A DNA stretch of 64,000 bases from Tetmemena sp. SeJ-2015. Taxonomy: Eukaryota > Ciliophora > Spirotrichea > Sporadotrichida > Oxytrichidae. Below the pieces are notes generated by a model that ran no database searches, was not told the DNA's origin, and was given only the letters and a program-made list of their open reading frames with translations. Positions 32,211-45,861 of the stretch are shown here, piece by piece. The stretch lies in contig JAJKFJ010021253.1 of NCBI GenBank assembly GCA_027382625.1, forward strand, positions 29,444 to 93,443, in the 5' to 3' direction. Numbering within the stretch: position 1 is the stretch's first letter; each line of letters opens with the position of its first letter. Both the position numbers and the translations under genes were made by a program.

Positions 32211-35200
32211 TCAGGAAGGCTGTACTTGCCCCTTTATTTTATACTTATTCAATATGTCTGTCAAATCCGACTTCGAAGAGGGCTTCACCACTACATTTAA
32301 ACCTAAATAAAACTTAATAACTTACTAAATCCCTTCATGCCTGCTCTCAAACAGTTCTCAAAAATGCAAATATAGATATTGCAAAACTCATTTATCATGC
32401 ATAATAAGAATGTAAAATTTAAAGTTTTATTGTTATCTTTATATGAGTTCTCTTTCTCATCTAAGTAAGCGGTTAGAGCGACAATAGGAATATCTGGGAT
32501 AGCCTTTGGATCTCGGTTATTCATGATACGCCTCAATCTGACAGCCGCCGTGATACCATCCATCACTGGCATTTCTAAATCCATGAGTATTAACCTGATT
32601 CCCTCGCATCTACAAGTCTTGTCTCTGTAGTACTGGGAGAGAATATCGATGCACTCTTGTCCGTTTTCTGCCTAAAGCACCTTAATTCCAAATATAAGCA
32701 GAAGCATTTGCTCGATTGCATATCTATTCATTTTTAATTTTCATTTGATTATAATTCATTTGAACATCATCTACCACCATTATTTGAGGACACGTGTGTT
32801 GTTCGCCCTCAAATACATACTAGATAAATCTAAATGAAATTATATTATCTCCCTCATCAAATAATTGAAAACAAAATTTTCTTTCATCTTAGGGATTAAA
32901 CGAATCGTACTATTGATTTTGAGTCTCAATCCTAACTTTGAGTGTGCCTCTGTTCTTCTCTGAGTTTTTGGGGGATTCATACATGGAGTCGTTCCTTTTT
33001 TGCTTCTCGATCCTCTATTATTTTTCCTCCTCTTCTTATTGCAAGATATTTCTCCTGTTTGAATTAGGTGAGAAACCTTATTCATTCTATGTCTGCAAAT
33101 GATTCTTCCTCTCTTCAAAACTAATCAATTATATATCTATAATAAACCGTATTCCTGATCCATGAAGTTGCCTTCATCAACGGCTGTTAGATAATGCTGA
33201 GAGTGTTGATCTTTGTGGTAGTGTGTGTAAGTTAAATTAATGATGCATTAATGACTTATAATAATGCTTAGTTTACTTGTAGTCATAGCCAGTATTCATT
33301 TTGTGGGTGGGGTTCACACTAAGTTTCCTGATTATAAAATCTACTTTATTGATGTTTCCTGACCTCATTATTTAACATAAGATACTGGCTGCTGTTTTAG
33401 TGTTGCATACTCCCCATGTCTGTCAATACAACATTTCCCTCTTGAAGGTTGTTAGCTTCTGATGCGCCTGCATTTACAAACTGACTTTTTAAAAAAGACG
33501 ATAAATAACTTGTCTTCCTATTGCCTATGTTGTATGAGCTAGCCTCTTTGAAAGAACTGAAGTTGTGCTATAAAGCTAAAAATGAACTATTGCTAATCTT
33601 AGCAAATTTCACCAAACCTCTAATCTCCGTTTGCTTAGTTTTTGTTGGAGAGAATCTCACTCTTTTCCAAATTGCTAGACTGCAATGGTGGAGAACTCAA
33701 CCTTGAGTTGGTTGCACCTTTGCTTTAAGCAGTATCTTTCTTAAAACCGACGCAATATTTAAATGATTCCCTCAAATTCATTGTAAGTTTAAGGATTTTG
33801 ATTGAGACTACATCAGTGATGCCCTGACTTTGCTAGCTTCTTTTCGGATCGTTGAAAGATGGAGAATTCAATAAAGGATTAGGATTCAAAGACCCAAAAC
33901 CTCCAGGTTGGCTTTCAATTCTCAATTTCTAATTAATATCCGTAGAGCTTTTTGCAAGAGTCTAAGAAGACAAGCTGGTCATCCTATTTTCCCCGAGCTT
34001 ACTAAGAGAAAATTTATGAATTTAAAAGGAATTAGAAAGACATACAGGCTTGAGGACGATGGTTTTCAATGGAGCATTTTAACACCTCAACTATCAACCT
34101 CTCTTAGCTCCTAAATCTTTCTGAACAACGCTAAGACCAAATAAACCTCTGATTTTTTGCTTGTTTTAGAGGCGGAAAAAATTACCCTCGCCTCTTACAG
34201 GTAAAGGAAACTTATAGATGTTAGTTGATAATTTCATATTCCTAAACAACGCAAACTTACATCATCCAGGAGTTGTTTTTGTAATTTTAGCTATGATCAT
34301 TACTGCTTGTGGAACCTATATTAGAAGAAATGATCTAGGGTCAGATGGTCCTTCTTTGAGAATAGTTTTCTTCTCGCAAGACTTAATGGCTCTCTAAAAC
34401 CCACGAATACTCTAACTTAACAGACTTAATTATTCACTAAAAGATTACCAAAATAGATAGCCTCTAGGATGGGCCGGTATGTAAAAGATGCATATAATAA
34501 TTAACTAACTGACCTTCATACCTCTTTCAAGCTGTCTTGGGTGCAACTTAATGGGCCATAGGTTCAACTTTATCATTTAATTTTAGAGAAATAAGAAATT
34601 TCTATCAAATTTTACTATTAAGGACATTTTGACTACTATTTCCTTAAAGATTATCTTGATAGCTGTGCGATTACTGCAAAAGTAGAGGTGAGGGAATATT
34701 AACCATGCTAGATGGAGAATCTAATCCGGCAGGGGGCTTAAACGAAAAGTTTAGAGATTTCTGAGACTCTTTAAGATTTTCCTAGTCTTGCTTCGCATAT
34801 AAAGTGCTTTCAAATAATTAAGTATAGCATTAGTCATTTCTAGTGAGTTTTAAGCACTTGCACTATGAGAGAAACTTTAAATGTTAACATATGATGTTTA
34901 ATTTTTGAATACTTTAGAAGGAATCAAGTTGGTAAAATTATTTCCTCTTTGACTCTGAAGGATTCAACTTGCTTTCCTCCTCAATTTGCAATTATATTTT
35001 AGTATAATTTGAACATGGTTCTTGTGAGGCATGGTTTGAGTGCTAGATCTCGCTCTTCCATGTTAGAGCTCCAAAGGATTACCAGGCCTGGCACCTGGTC
35101 TTCCCTCCACTGGGAAGTATTATTTCTAGCAAAACATCATGAAGTTAGAGGGATCAAGCAGAGCAAATAAATTCAAAAATATCATATTAAGGCATGCTTC

Positions 35201-38200
35201 GATGACTCTCCTCCGTTATTTTTGTTTGCATTACCCTTTTATTCGTTATTCTCAGCCTCATTCTTAGCAACATCTTGAGCTCTTAATAAAGTAAATTTGC
35301 GTAAATCCAACTAATTATAAAAAGCTACTGAGAAAGAGCTAAGTTTGCTTGGTTTCCCTTTGATTCTGCCTGTGCCGCCCCCACCGCCTCCTCTGCGCAT
35401 AGATCTATAGCTGCTTTGCATGGAGCACATCTCATCATTTTGTGTATCTTAAGCGAATCTGTTTGAATTGGCTGCTGCTGAATATCATTAATCTTTCTTT
35501 TAATTCAAACAGAAGAAGAATATGCGCAGGAATCCAAGTCATCGAAGTTTCCACCAATGTTAACCAAAGTTTCTTAAGCATGCTTGCTGTAGAAGTTCAT
35601 GATCTAACCACTTTCAAAGTCCATTCTGATCATAGATTGTGAAGAGTTCGGCAAATCTACGAATTTTCTCATAGATTCTCTTTTCTCCAAGCTTTAAAAT
35701 CTTTTTCAAAAATGTAGAAAAATTCAATTTTTAGCCGTTGTGCTTATTAACTGAAGAAGGAATTTATTCTCTGCGACTTGCCGAGTTATTTATTAAACCT
35801 TCGTTGTATGTGGTGCTTCGGGCAGCTATTTCTTGATTTTTGGCTGGCTTTGTACTGAATTCTCTCAACCCCTAATGAGGGCGATAATTTTAATATCTAT
35901 ATAATAATCTTGGAAATCTCTCTCCGAGTCAATCACGCAATCTTCATCTATTTAGCTGGAATTGGACTAAATACATTCACAAATTTAAAGTTATTTAAGG
36001 ACTCTTGTGCTTTATCATCATCCTCATTTTCCAATATTTCTTCCTTCTACTAGGTTTAATTAAGTTGAACTTTCTATTCATCAGAGGCTTGATGCTGCAA
36101 AAATGAGGACGAAGAGGTGCCACCCCCTGCCTTGTTAGCTAATTGCAAGTCTGAGCTTTGATTTCTCTATATCATGGGAAAAATAAATTAAGGAGAGATA
36201 GAGAGCCCAGACTCGTTCGAAAACATTTTTTATTCGTCTACATCGAAGATATTAAAGTTTGCAGTCCTCCTTAATTAAAAGCTTAAATGAAAAACTCCTT
36301 TAGTTTTATATGATTGATGACAAAGAGTAGGGATTCAGTGATTCACTACTCTGCTGTGGCTGATGCTTTTAGTCCATCTTAGATAGCTAATATTTAGACT
36401 TAATAAATAAATTAGACTTGTCATCCTATGGCCCCTTAATCCTCTAAGCATTTGGGTTGAAGCTATCCCCCGATATGAAGGTTTGCCTATCATTCTTTCT
36501 TTATTAATGAGTTTAATTAAGTTTTCAATAACTTATTATATATTCTTGTCAAATATAACATGGAAAAAGTGTAAAATTTTAGCAGCATTTAATGAAATTA
36601 GCTTATAATTTTTGATAAAATTGAAGACACTTTTAATTTAAATAATGTAATTTCTTGTTTCAAATTAAATATTGAGTATATTAGAAGCTAAATTCATGTC
36701 TTAGTTTTGATCCCGACTTTTTTTGAATTAAATCAGGCTAGACTTTTTCCTCCTCTAACTTTTAATCGTCTAAGGACATGGTATTCTTTTGAGAGACGAA
36801 CTGAGGTTGGAATATAGCCTTTTTGTCAATGGATAAGTTTGAATTCGAAGATCCCAGCAGCTCTTCGTTTATTAAATTTAAAAAGAAATGGTCCATAAAA
36901 GAAAAACAAAGAAATATAATAGATTGGCTGGCTTAGAGACAAATTTAGAAAGCTAATGGAATTATGATTTACCAGCATCCTATTCTCTTTCCTTTCCAAG
37001 TTAATTAGATTTCTCTTAATAAATAACTTTAAAGTTGTTGCTAGCTATTAATTTGTAGAAGCTTTTAGCTGTAGTCTTTATTAGATCCCAAAAGCAATTA
37101 GTCAATGTTACCATCGCTTACCACTCCACTGCCGCTGCTCGCTCGAATATATTGATCTACATCCTCTTTGGCAAAGCGAATCAAAATAAAATATAGAAAG
37201 CTGAAGTTTGCGTCTCTGTATTTTATATAGAATGAGGAGCCCCCATTGTTTTCAACTTAGTATTTAGCTGTTTTTTCGGATCTTCGTATCGCAGCCTAAG
37301 CTAGTGTCTCTTTTGGAGTTTTTGATTCCTCCTCATCATTATATTGCTAGAATTTATATTTATCATAGATATTAGAAAATACATTTTAATATTTTTAATT
37401 TATAAACATAATGTCATTTATGCATTATATTTTTTAATTTTTACGATTTGCATAAAAATGTATAAAATAATTGGATGAATCTGACCACTTTATATTTTAA
37501 AACTTAATTTTCATTTGATGGACAAAAAATGCAAAAATTCATCCCTATATCCTTTTATAAAAAGAGGTAAAGTAAAAATTCACATCATAATCAAAGCCCA
37601 GGTATTTTTAAATTTTTTTTCACTTGGAAAAATGGAATCGAAAACTTATAAAGAGGTATAAGTAAAAATGAATTAAAACTAAACTTTGCTAAAGTGTACA
37701 ACTTTTGAGTTTAGCTTTTCAAATTTATTTATAATTTCAATCTATAATTTGAAGGTTTGTTATTTTGAAGGTTAAAAAAGTTGTTTTATTGATTGTTGGT
37801 GTGTCCCGCATCCCTTGCTTGCTTTGAATGAGGTGACTTAAGTTTAAGTTTTATTGATCAAATTTAAAATATAAGCACTAGACTTAATAAAGTTTTGGAT
37901 CTGCTCCTTCTTCCTCCATATTCTCAGTTTAAAACAAATTTATTAAAAGTAGAAAGACTTATTCGATTATTTTGAATTTCAAAGGAAGATCTTGAGGTGA
38001 GTAGAAACTCATGAGACTTTTTATCTTCAACTTAATCTAAAGCAAATTGTAAAACGATATTGAAAATTCTTACTGAGACTTTTAGGCTCAAGCACAAAGC
38101 TCGGAATACTGCTAGTTACACTATTTGGCTGCTTTGCTGCTTCTCCCATCACCATGTTCTTTACTGTCAGCTCAGAACCTGCTTTACTGTTAAATTACAG

Positions 38201-41200
38201 ATTCACTGTACCTCCTCCTACTGTCTTGTTAAAACTGGTTAACTAGAAGTTTGAGCCATCACCCCCTAAGCCAAGCTAGTGGTTTGAAAGATTAGTCATC
38301 GTGTTATTATTCAAAGAATCAAATAGATTATAATTTTAAATATATTAAGCTCTTATATTTCAAAGCAAATGGACAAACAACTTTTATGGATTCTTAAAAA
38401 GAGCTTGATAGAGGTCTTTCCCTTTATTTATGCGTCTTTATTTCGTATCATGAATTAAAATTATTAAAATTATGTAGAAATTAAATTATAAGACTAATTT
38501 GAAATATAAATAAAAAATATTCACCATCTTATGGAATATAGAAATTTATTTAAAAATATTGCTCTTGAGAAGATGAATGCCTGAATTAGGCTTACCAAGA
38601 GTAAGTGTCAAGTTTTGATTTTATCCATTTAGTCTATTCGTAGAAGACTACTTAGAGCCGCTGTTGTTAGAGTTGTATCCTTGTCCTTTTTCGCCGTAAG
38701 AGTCTATGAATGACTATGAATGATGCAGCTTTGGTGTCTATTTCGCTTCTTCATCTAGGTAGACTGTGCTGGTTTTTTAAATGAATTGTGTCCTATTATT
38801 TAGAGAAGGATTGTTGAAGAAGAACTCAAACTGACCCATCTTTTTATTTGACTCAAAGATTTAAAACTATCATTCATTTTCTATAAAAAGATGAGATCTC
38901 GAGAACTGTTCTTCCCATTAGCTTTTCTAGGCTGGAAATACTTGTATTAGTCTTCTGAGTCAGAGCCAGATAAGCCAGAAATTCTGTCATCATCATCGAA
39001 TTCGTCATCATCATCGTTTTACTCTGAATCATTATCTAAGTCTAGACCTTCGTCAACATCTTGATCCTCCATGTCATCATCTTCCTCTTCATTCAACTAG
39101 TCCCGAGATACCCTCTAATGAGGTCTTAAGTTTTGATTGCCATCCAGATTTCCACTTCCGTTTATACTTCCCGAGGGTCCCAGACCTCCACTAGCTCCAC
39201 CTAAAGTGTTCGAGTGCTAAAGCTAAGTGGGGTCATCTTAAGAGTAGTGATCGGTTAATTCGTCTTAGTCCTTAAGTCGCTTTTGAGGCAAAACTTGCCT
39301 TGATTCATGAGCACCCTCTTCCGAATAGCCAATTATGTTAAGGTTTGTGCCAGTTAAATTTCCTTAGCCATTATGATTTTAAAGGGCGCTATGCTCATCT
39401 CCAGGACCTGCAGCTAACTGGGTTCGAGACAAATCTTTAAGACCTTTATAAGATACCAATAAAAGTTATCTAGCTCCCCAGAGGTAATTGCATCTTTCTT
39501 GAGGGCGTTTTCAAGCATTGATGTAAACTCTATAGTCTTGGTTGTGCAGTGTGAGTCGAAATGCCTATCATTATAAACATCCTAAGTTAAGCATGCGTAT
39601 TAATTATGAGTTGATCTATGACGCTAGCTATCATCATGGCCAGCTCTGCTTGTAATCATGTTATCATAAGCATAAAATGTATCTAAGCATTTAAAGGGAG
39701 TGCAAATTTGAATATGGATCCAACATCTACTTTTGACTTGACTGATATATGACCTCCCATCATCATGCACAAGTTTTGACTTATAGGAAGACCCATCCTT
39801 GCAGACTTATTTTTAGACTTAAGAATGCTGCTTAAGTTTGAACTTTCATTCTTCTCAAAGAGATTGAAGATATAGGGCTAACGATCCTCTTCTATTCCAA
39901 TTCCGGAATCCTTCACTTTGAACTTAATGATAGGAGGATTCTCATTTAAAAATAAGTTTTGAAAGGGATAAAAGAACTCAACGATCAGAAATCAATCAAA
40001 CTGATCGAGTGGATTTTTAAGATGCTAATGGCCACAAAATAAATTAAAGAGAGGATGATTTTCCAAAACCCTTTAAATAGGGATTTTTAGAGAATCTATG
40101 TATCCTATTTTATAAATTTTTAATTCAATCAGGGAGGATTGTAATCGATAAAGATATTATTCAACAAAATTATTTAAGAGTAAAAATTTCCCATTTTTCC
40201 ATGAAACACTTATCGTAAAATATTAAGATTGTTAAGAAGCATGACTTGAACTTTAAGCTATATGAAACCTTTCTATGTAAATTTGATAGAGTTCATAAGA
40301 AGATTCAAAAGTATCTACATTAGTCTATCACGGTCACAATTCATTTTTATAGAGTTCCTCTATTGATCAAATCTAGATTCGGCTCCTATAAAAAGTCCAT
40401 TCTAATTTTAGAACACAATCTTATGTTAGAATACGACCTTATCTGGGAATTTCATTTGATATTTAACGATTCTCTTAATTTCTTTGAGGCACTATCCCAC
40501 ATCAAACTCTTTAATGTTTAAAGTTAACTCATTAGTCTGCAGTTAGTGATAGTCAAAGAAATCATGCATTATATTCTTGAGCACATAAGAGCAAGACTCC
40601 ATGTTCTTAAGCTGATTATGAAGCTATTTACCTAATGGAGCTATATCTTCTAAGCTCTTATTATTACCCAGACCTCTATTTCCTGCTGAGTTTAAGCCTT
40701 TGATTCTATTGATAATAGTCTTAGCTGTGTGGTTTGCTGTCTCCACAGTCATTATAATTCCATTAAGGGGAGTTTTCAACTCATGAGTAAAGCTTTTGAA
40801 TATCATGTTCTTCAGTCTATCCATCAACTACTTCTGATCAATAATTTTCTCATGGGTTATATCCTTAACTGTCAAAAGTAGGCATTCTTTGTCGCCCCAC
40901 TTGATTGGAGAGATGGATATGCTGTAAACTTTGCGTGCTTGATTATTACCCGAGCCTTGGTCCCCTCCATGGTTATTGTTGCCTGTACCTGCTCCTTATA
41001 CAGAGTTAATGAAAGACTTTGGTCGAGGGCTACGAGAAGTATTTTATTTGGACAAAAGAGGCTCCTCTTTTTCCAGGTAATAAATATCAAAGATATTCGA
41101 GGTTTAAGCAAACACTAAATCCTTGTTCTTCAGTATGTATTCCAAATCTTCCTTAAGGTTTGAGATAAGAACTTGGTGTTACTTTTTCTTGGACTTCTGA

Positions 41201-41737
41201 CTTTGGTTAAGTTTATCAAAAGTCAAGTGATTTTGAGAGTGTTGGTGGCTAGTGCGCCTATTTTGCTAATTGTGGGTTTGACTATTACCACCCTAATCAT
41301 CCTTCACTTTCCTTTAGAATTTATTCAGAGCCTCCAAAACTTGCTTTTGCTTTCTAACTCCTAGCACTCTTGCGAAAGGCTGATTGAAATGAGATACATC
41401 CTCTAAATTTAAACTTCATAATTTTAAAGTAAAAAAGAGGCTATATAATTTCTCAATTAGGTTCTTGTATTTTGAATCCTACTTCATTTTAAAAACCTTC
41501 ATTGAAATCTCTATACCTTTCTTATTAATTTTCTTGTGATGTAAAGTGATGTAAAGATTAAGACAAAAATGTTTTGCAAGCCTTGTATTTCTAATTTAAT
41601 TTAGCCTTCTAATATTTTCAAGTTGCAAATATTTGAGGATTTTTCATTGCAAATCTCTTTTTAAATTAATCTATATTTGCTAAATTTAACTTAGAGTAAT
41701 AATTATTTTTTAATAAAATTGAGTACTGCTATTCCAT
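32211..41737 (-). CDS. Very long hybrid histidine kinase with PAS, HisKA, HATPase and REC domains
   Basis: A two-component sensor. The suggested start is ATG 41737 (MEQQYSILLKNNYY). A PAS-like region follows (FNQPFARVLGVRKQKQVLEA ... SISPIKWGDKECLLLTVKDI). HisKA has the phospho-His in SFTHELKTPLNGII (about 40750). HATPase shows VKDSGIGIEEDRQPYIFNLF and GLPISQNLCMMMGGHISVKS. A long Ser/Asn/Gln and acidic linker runs through 33-39.5 kb in many frame-shifted pieces. The C-terminal REC reads MVVDDVQMN, LILMDLEMPVMDG (phospho-Asp), IPIVALTAY and GMKGFMVKPSSKSDL, ending TGA 32211. A 93-bp IES at 32353 and a 35-nt intron at 32291-32325 are mapped in REC. A TGA at 37924 lies only 4 nt from the next open frame's ATG (37919), which argues for one gene, but two genes (HK and REC) remain possible. 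Confidence 0.72.
32353..32445 (-). other. IES, 93 bp, pointer GAGAACT
   Basis: AGTTCTC is repeated at 32353-32359 and 32446-32452. The 93-bp insert keeps the frame and has no TGA, so it reads through as a spurious hydrophobic stretch. Excision joins AYLDEKEN to CLRAGMKGF, giving a normal receiver domain. Confidence 0.88.
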
Positions 41738-41765
41738 AAGGAATAAGTTGCACTAGATTTTTAAG

Positions 41766-42471
41766 ATGGCCATCGCTCCGAATGATTTATTCAATTTTTT
41801 CTTTGCTGTGCGCTATTTATAGTTAAGTGGATTCTTCAACATCCTATTCGCTCTTATATTCTTATTCACTGCTTCTAGACACGGTTTTAACTGTATATGT
41901 TAGCTCCAGCAATGCAAAGTTTATCAAGAATATTGAACTCAAGGCCACGTGAATGCAAAACTGATATTTATATTTCAAAGTATAGATGAAGATAATGTTA
42001 AATTAAAATTAGATATTTACTAACAGATCTGGAATCAGGATACTACAGGCAATCTAATATTTCAAAAGAAATATACTCAAAAAGCGACTGAAAATTAAAT
42101 TCTCGCTACTAGTTTAAATAAATAAATAAATTAATTGTAAGCAACAAAAGAGAAAGATGAGATGCGCCATGATTATTTTTGTATTCTTAATGAGTAGCAT
42201 AGTGTAGTAAGATACGCTCCTGTAAATGCATAACTGAAAGATTATGTTGCAAAATAAAAACAGTAAAACAATTAAACTCTCCTTTAATATATTATCTGAT
42301 AACAAGCATTTAAATTAAAAATCTTTAGAATTTTATAAAGTAAATGTTGGAGTCAAGATAAAAGTCTCTGAAGTATACCAGTATGATTATGAAGAATAAA
42401 ATGAAGCAAGTTCCATAGGTGTCCAGAGTAATTTAAATATCCTCAAGTTCTTCATTCTCCCTTTAATCTGA
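41766..42471 (+). CDS. Unrecognised protein with N-terminal membrane segment
   Basis: ATG at 41766 gives MAIAPNDLFNFFFAVRYLQL and a hydrophobic stretch (GFFNILFALIFLFTA), then NCICQLQQCKVYQ. A 15-bp IES at 41924 carries an in-frame TGA; excision continues GHVNAKLIFIFQSIDEDNVK. The Gln/Lys-rich part runs on to about 42260. A one-base shift leads to SFNILSDNKHLNQKSLEFYK and VNVGVKIKVSEVYQYDYEEQ, and TGA at 42469. The start codon is only 29 bp from the proposed kinase start on the other strand. Its 3' end overlaps the end of the next minus-strand gene. Probably a type II or signal-peptide protein; no family seen. Confidence 0.6.
41924..41938 (+). other. Ultra-short IES, 15 bp, pointer TCAAG
   Basis: TCAAG occurs at 41924-41928 and 41939-41943. 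The 15-bp insert keeps the frame but contains TGA. Excision gives CKVYQGHVNAKLIF with no other change. Confidence 0.78.
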
Positions 42472-44930
42472 CTCTAATGAGTAAGCTTTCTCTCTTTCAC
42501 CAGCCTCCTATTCAGAGCAGTTAATAAGTTTGAGGTCATTACTGGTATCTGATCTCATCATGAAATTAGAAGACGTAATTGAGGGAAGAGCATTAGAGTG
42601 AATCTTTTTCATGTTTGGTTGCTTTAGATTTATCTACAGTAGATTACTAGCAGCTTGAATCTAAGTCACCTAGTTTTAATTTTGTGCAATGGCGCCGTGG
42701 TTTTTGGCGCTATCATGTTTCTTGTCTAATTTCATTCTGTAAGAATGATCTTGAGGGAAGCCCTCCAAATTAAAAGTGTTTGTGAAAGTGGGTGAGGAAC
42801 TCATTTTGGATGAGCGAAAGGAGTCTAACTGAGTCTAGCCGCCGGGTGCTGCATTCTAAAGATTCAAAGGTTGCATTTACTAAGAGGTTTGGTGACCCAT
42901 GTCATTTATAGTGAACTCATTGGCGCTAAATATCCCAGATTGGCTTCCTACCTACATTAGTTCAGGTTAGCTCTTAGCTTCAAAATAATTGATGAATGAA
43001 GTGGAATAAATTTAAGCTGTGCCAATAGTTTGATAAGAAGCTTGCTTTACAAACCTATTGTTAATTTAGGACTGTATGTCTATCGAATTCATCGATTATT
43101 GATTGCCATAAGGAAAAGGGCCCTTTTTATTGAAAAAAAAACAACTGCAATTTCAATCAATAAATATTGAATTGAGTTGTGAACTTCTACGACTGTCTTG
43201 CAAAAGAAGGAAATGATTAAATTATTTTGTCAGTTAACATGACTTTGTTATTCAACCTATTTAGCGCTTTCAGTTACCCCTCTGTATGATCTTACGAATG
43301 GAATTTTTAGAAGTCTCTCAATTGCATGCGCTTAAAGTTTTTATGGACAGAGGAACGATGGTTAATCATACTGAGAGTCGGCTGCAAATTAATTTGCTCA
43401 GTTTACATAGGTTAAGCAAAGGGATTTGCCACGAGTATGTTATCATTTAAATGAATGGAATATTCTCTAGAATGCTCTTTGTGAAAGTTTCCATCGGCCT
43501 TATCCTGAGGGAAAAATGAATCAGGCTCTGAATCTTGAGTAACTGACTGCCGTTAAGAATGCGAATCTTCATTTACAATAAAGAGAAGAAGTATGATGAT
43601 GTTTTATATGAGATGATTTTTCTCAGAGATTCTATCCTCAATGTATTAATTTCTAGAAGGACTGAGAACAGTGATTTGCTGGCTACCTCTGAAGTTATTA
43701 CCCATAGTCTAGTTTTAGGTAGATATGAAGGAGCTGCCCCCTCCGCTATTATTTGACTACTTTTAGTACTATATAGTATTGACCACAAGTCCCTCAAAGT
43801 TGTCTTAATTTTAACCACTAGATAGACCCCCTTCATTATAATCTCTGTTCTATTAGGGCTACTATACATTCATTAGTGACGCATATCCACTGTTCCCTCC
43901 GACAAATCTTTAGTCATAGTGTCTACTTTTTGAAAATTAAAGTTAGAGAGAGAGAGAAATAAGTTTTTGAGGACTAGCTGGGAACTTGAAGGTTATAGCT
44001 GGTAGGTGTCATTGTGACTGAGTTATTCGAGTAATCGATATTTGCATCTTAAGCAGTCTCATTTTAGACTGCCGCATTCATTATAAACTCTATAGATAAT
44101 ATTTTTGGTAATTCTTGAAAAGTGAGAAACCTATACTTCCATTATTTGAAGTTGCTGAGGGAGATAGCTGCTACTGGTTTGTGTTATTTGAGGACTATAC
44201 AATTATTTAAGCGAAATTTTAAATGCAAAGTATATAAATGCTATATTTTATCATCAATTAAAAGGATTTCTTTTTATTTTTATTAAGATCTTTTATTACA
44301 AATTGAATATACCTTGCATTTTATATCCATTTTAAGTTTTAATTTGTGTATATTAGGACTTATGAACCAATCCAAAATAGGATAAAATTTGTCAAGAAAA
44401 CATATTATAATTAGGATTTTATATTCTCCTCCTGTGCTTTCTTAATAAATAAAGAGATTCAAATGATGATTCACGCGTGAGTTTAAACTGCCAGATGACT
44501 TGTTTGTTTAGCGAGAATTTTAGCCGTCATTCATGTTCTTAAACCTGTCCTCATCTGTATTGTTCAAAGCATTTGCGAAAGTACTAACGTTAAGCGCCAT
44601 TTTGCTGCTGCCTGGTATATTAGGTTGATCTATAAATGGCGAAGGGCGAGAAATAGTTATGACTGAGTTTGAGTTGCCCCACGATCTTACGCCTTATTGA
44701 GCTACTTGCTCCAGGTAGTCAGCTCTTCGCTCATTTAGAGCAATCTCCAACTCTTCTTTAAATATTCCATTTATATTCTTTGCACTGACTGCTGCAGTTT
44801 TCACTAATGAATAACTTAAGAGCAACCTATTTGCGACATGTAACGCTGGCAAACAATCGAGAAAGCCCAAAATTATTTACTATTTTGCAATCAAATGGAA
44901 ATCAAATCATTAAATGAAGAAGCACTTATA
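42430..44930 (-). CDS. Unrecognised protein, Ser/Asn/Gln-rich, multi-IES gene
   Basis: Read right to left. A hydrophobic-helical N-terminal block (IILGFLDCLPALHVANRLLL, then VKTAAVSAKNINGIFKEELE, ALNERRADYLEQVAQQGVRS) is followed by SVITISRPSPFIDQPNIPGS. Low-complexity pieces follow: AQDANIDYSNNSVTMTPTSY, DSEPDSFFPQDKADGNFHKE, QPTLSMINHRSSVHKNFKRM, GSQSGIFSANEFTINDMGHQ, SSSPTFTNTFNLEGFPQDHS, MKKIHSNALPSITSSNFMMR, ending in an acidic SLESDQRENEELEDI. Start and stop are not defined. The length, low complexity and scattered conserved-looking blocks suggest a regulatory or scaffold protein. No domain recognised. Confidence 0.55.
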
Positions 44931-45257
44931 AATTAAATTATTAATTGTAACTAGAAAGAACTTAACTGAAATTTTTTGGAGTAATTAAGTACCAGAATTA
45001 TTAAATTATTAAAATTGCGCTCATTGTATAAATTTACTCATTTGGCTTTAATTAGCAAAGATATAGCAAAGAAAGTTAGACAAAAAGCATCAATTTATTT
45101 TTAATATACATTTTTTCCAATTATCATCACCTTTTATTTATCAATAATCCTGCTATTAACTTAAAAAATCTGTAAGCATTGCTCTGTGATAAAAATACTC
45201 GCATAATAATTTTTCGCCCTCCAACTATTTATTAATTTGTAGATTTTTAATTTTGAA
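44931..45257. other. Divergent AT-rich spacer
   Basis: Between the unrecognised minus-strand gene and the plus-strand ORF at 45258. No element recognised. Confidence 0.35.
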
Positions 45258-45861
45258 ATGAGCCCAAATAAGAACTTTGTGAGAAAACTTCCTGTCCACT
45301 CAGATTATTATGCAGTTTCTCTCAGCAATTTCAGTCTCAAAAGTATCACATTTTAAAATTAAGAATTTGGTTATATATTTTTAGAGAGGAGAAATCTCTG
45401 GTTGAGGTAAAGGAGCAGAGTGATGAAAATGAGTTTGAATCCAAAGGTATCCCAGAGTTGCATCAGATCAGAATATTCTTAAAAATAGAATTTGAAATCG
45501 CCGCCACTACCGCTTTGATTAATCTCGAAATAGATCTTTAGAGCTTTTTGAAGCATCATCGCAATCAGAAGAATGTACATCAGCAAAAGGAATTTTGAAA
45601 TCTCCCACATTTATAGACCCAACTAATCCAGCGTTTTCTTTCGCTTTAGCTTAGTTTCGCATATTTAAGGAGCTATCTTTGCCACCTTCTCAATTTGAAG
45701 TCCAAATTAAATACGAAGATAAAAAGATAGAGAATAATTTTGGAGGGTTTAAATTTAATAGAAATAAAGAATAAAGAATAGATTATAACCTAATGTTAAA
45801 TTAAACTTTTTTTTCAACTATTTAAACTAATAAAATCCATTTAATCTTCATATTTTAATGA
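45258..45861 (+). CDS. Small unrecognised protein
   Basis: ATG at 45258 gives MSPNKNFVRKLPVHSDYYAV. A GT-AG intron at 45343-45386 leads into KEKSLVEVKEQSDENEFESK and GIPELHQI. After a break near 45470-45530 the frame continues LELFEASSQSEECTSAKGIL, KSPTFIDPTNPAFSFALAQF and SLPPSQFEVQIKYEDKKI, with TGA at 45859. The GILKSPTF block looks like a short linear motif of regulatory proteins. No family named. Confidence 0.55.

Noticed and set aside
34260..34620. Long TGA-free plus-strand frame inside the kinase linker
   Set aside because: With one stop codon such frames arise by chance in AT-rich DNA, and minus-strand pieces here continue the Ser/Asn-rich linker.
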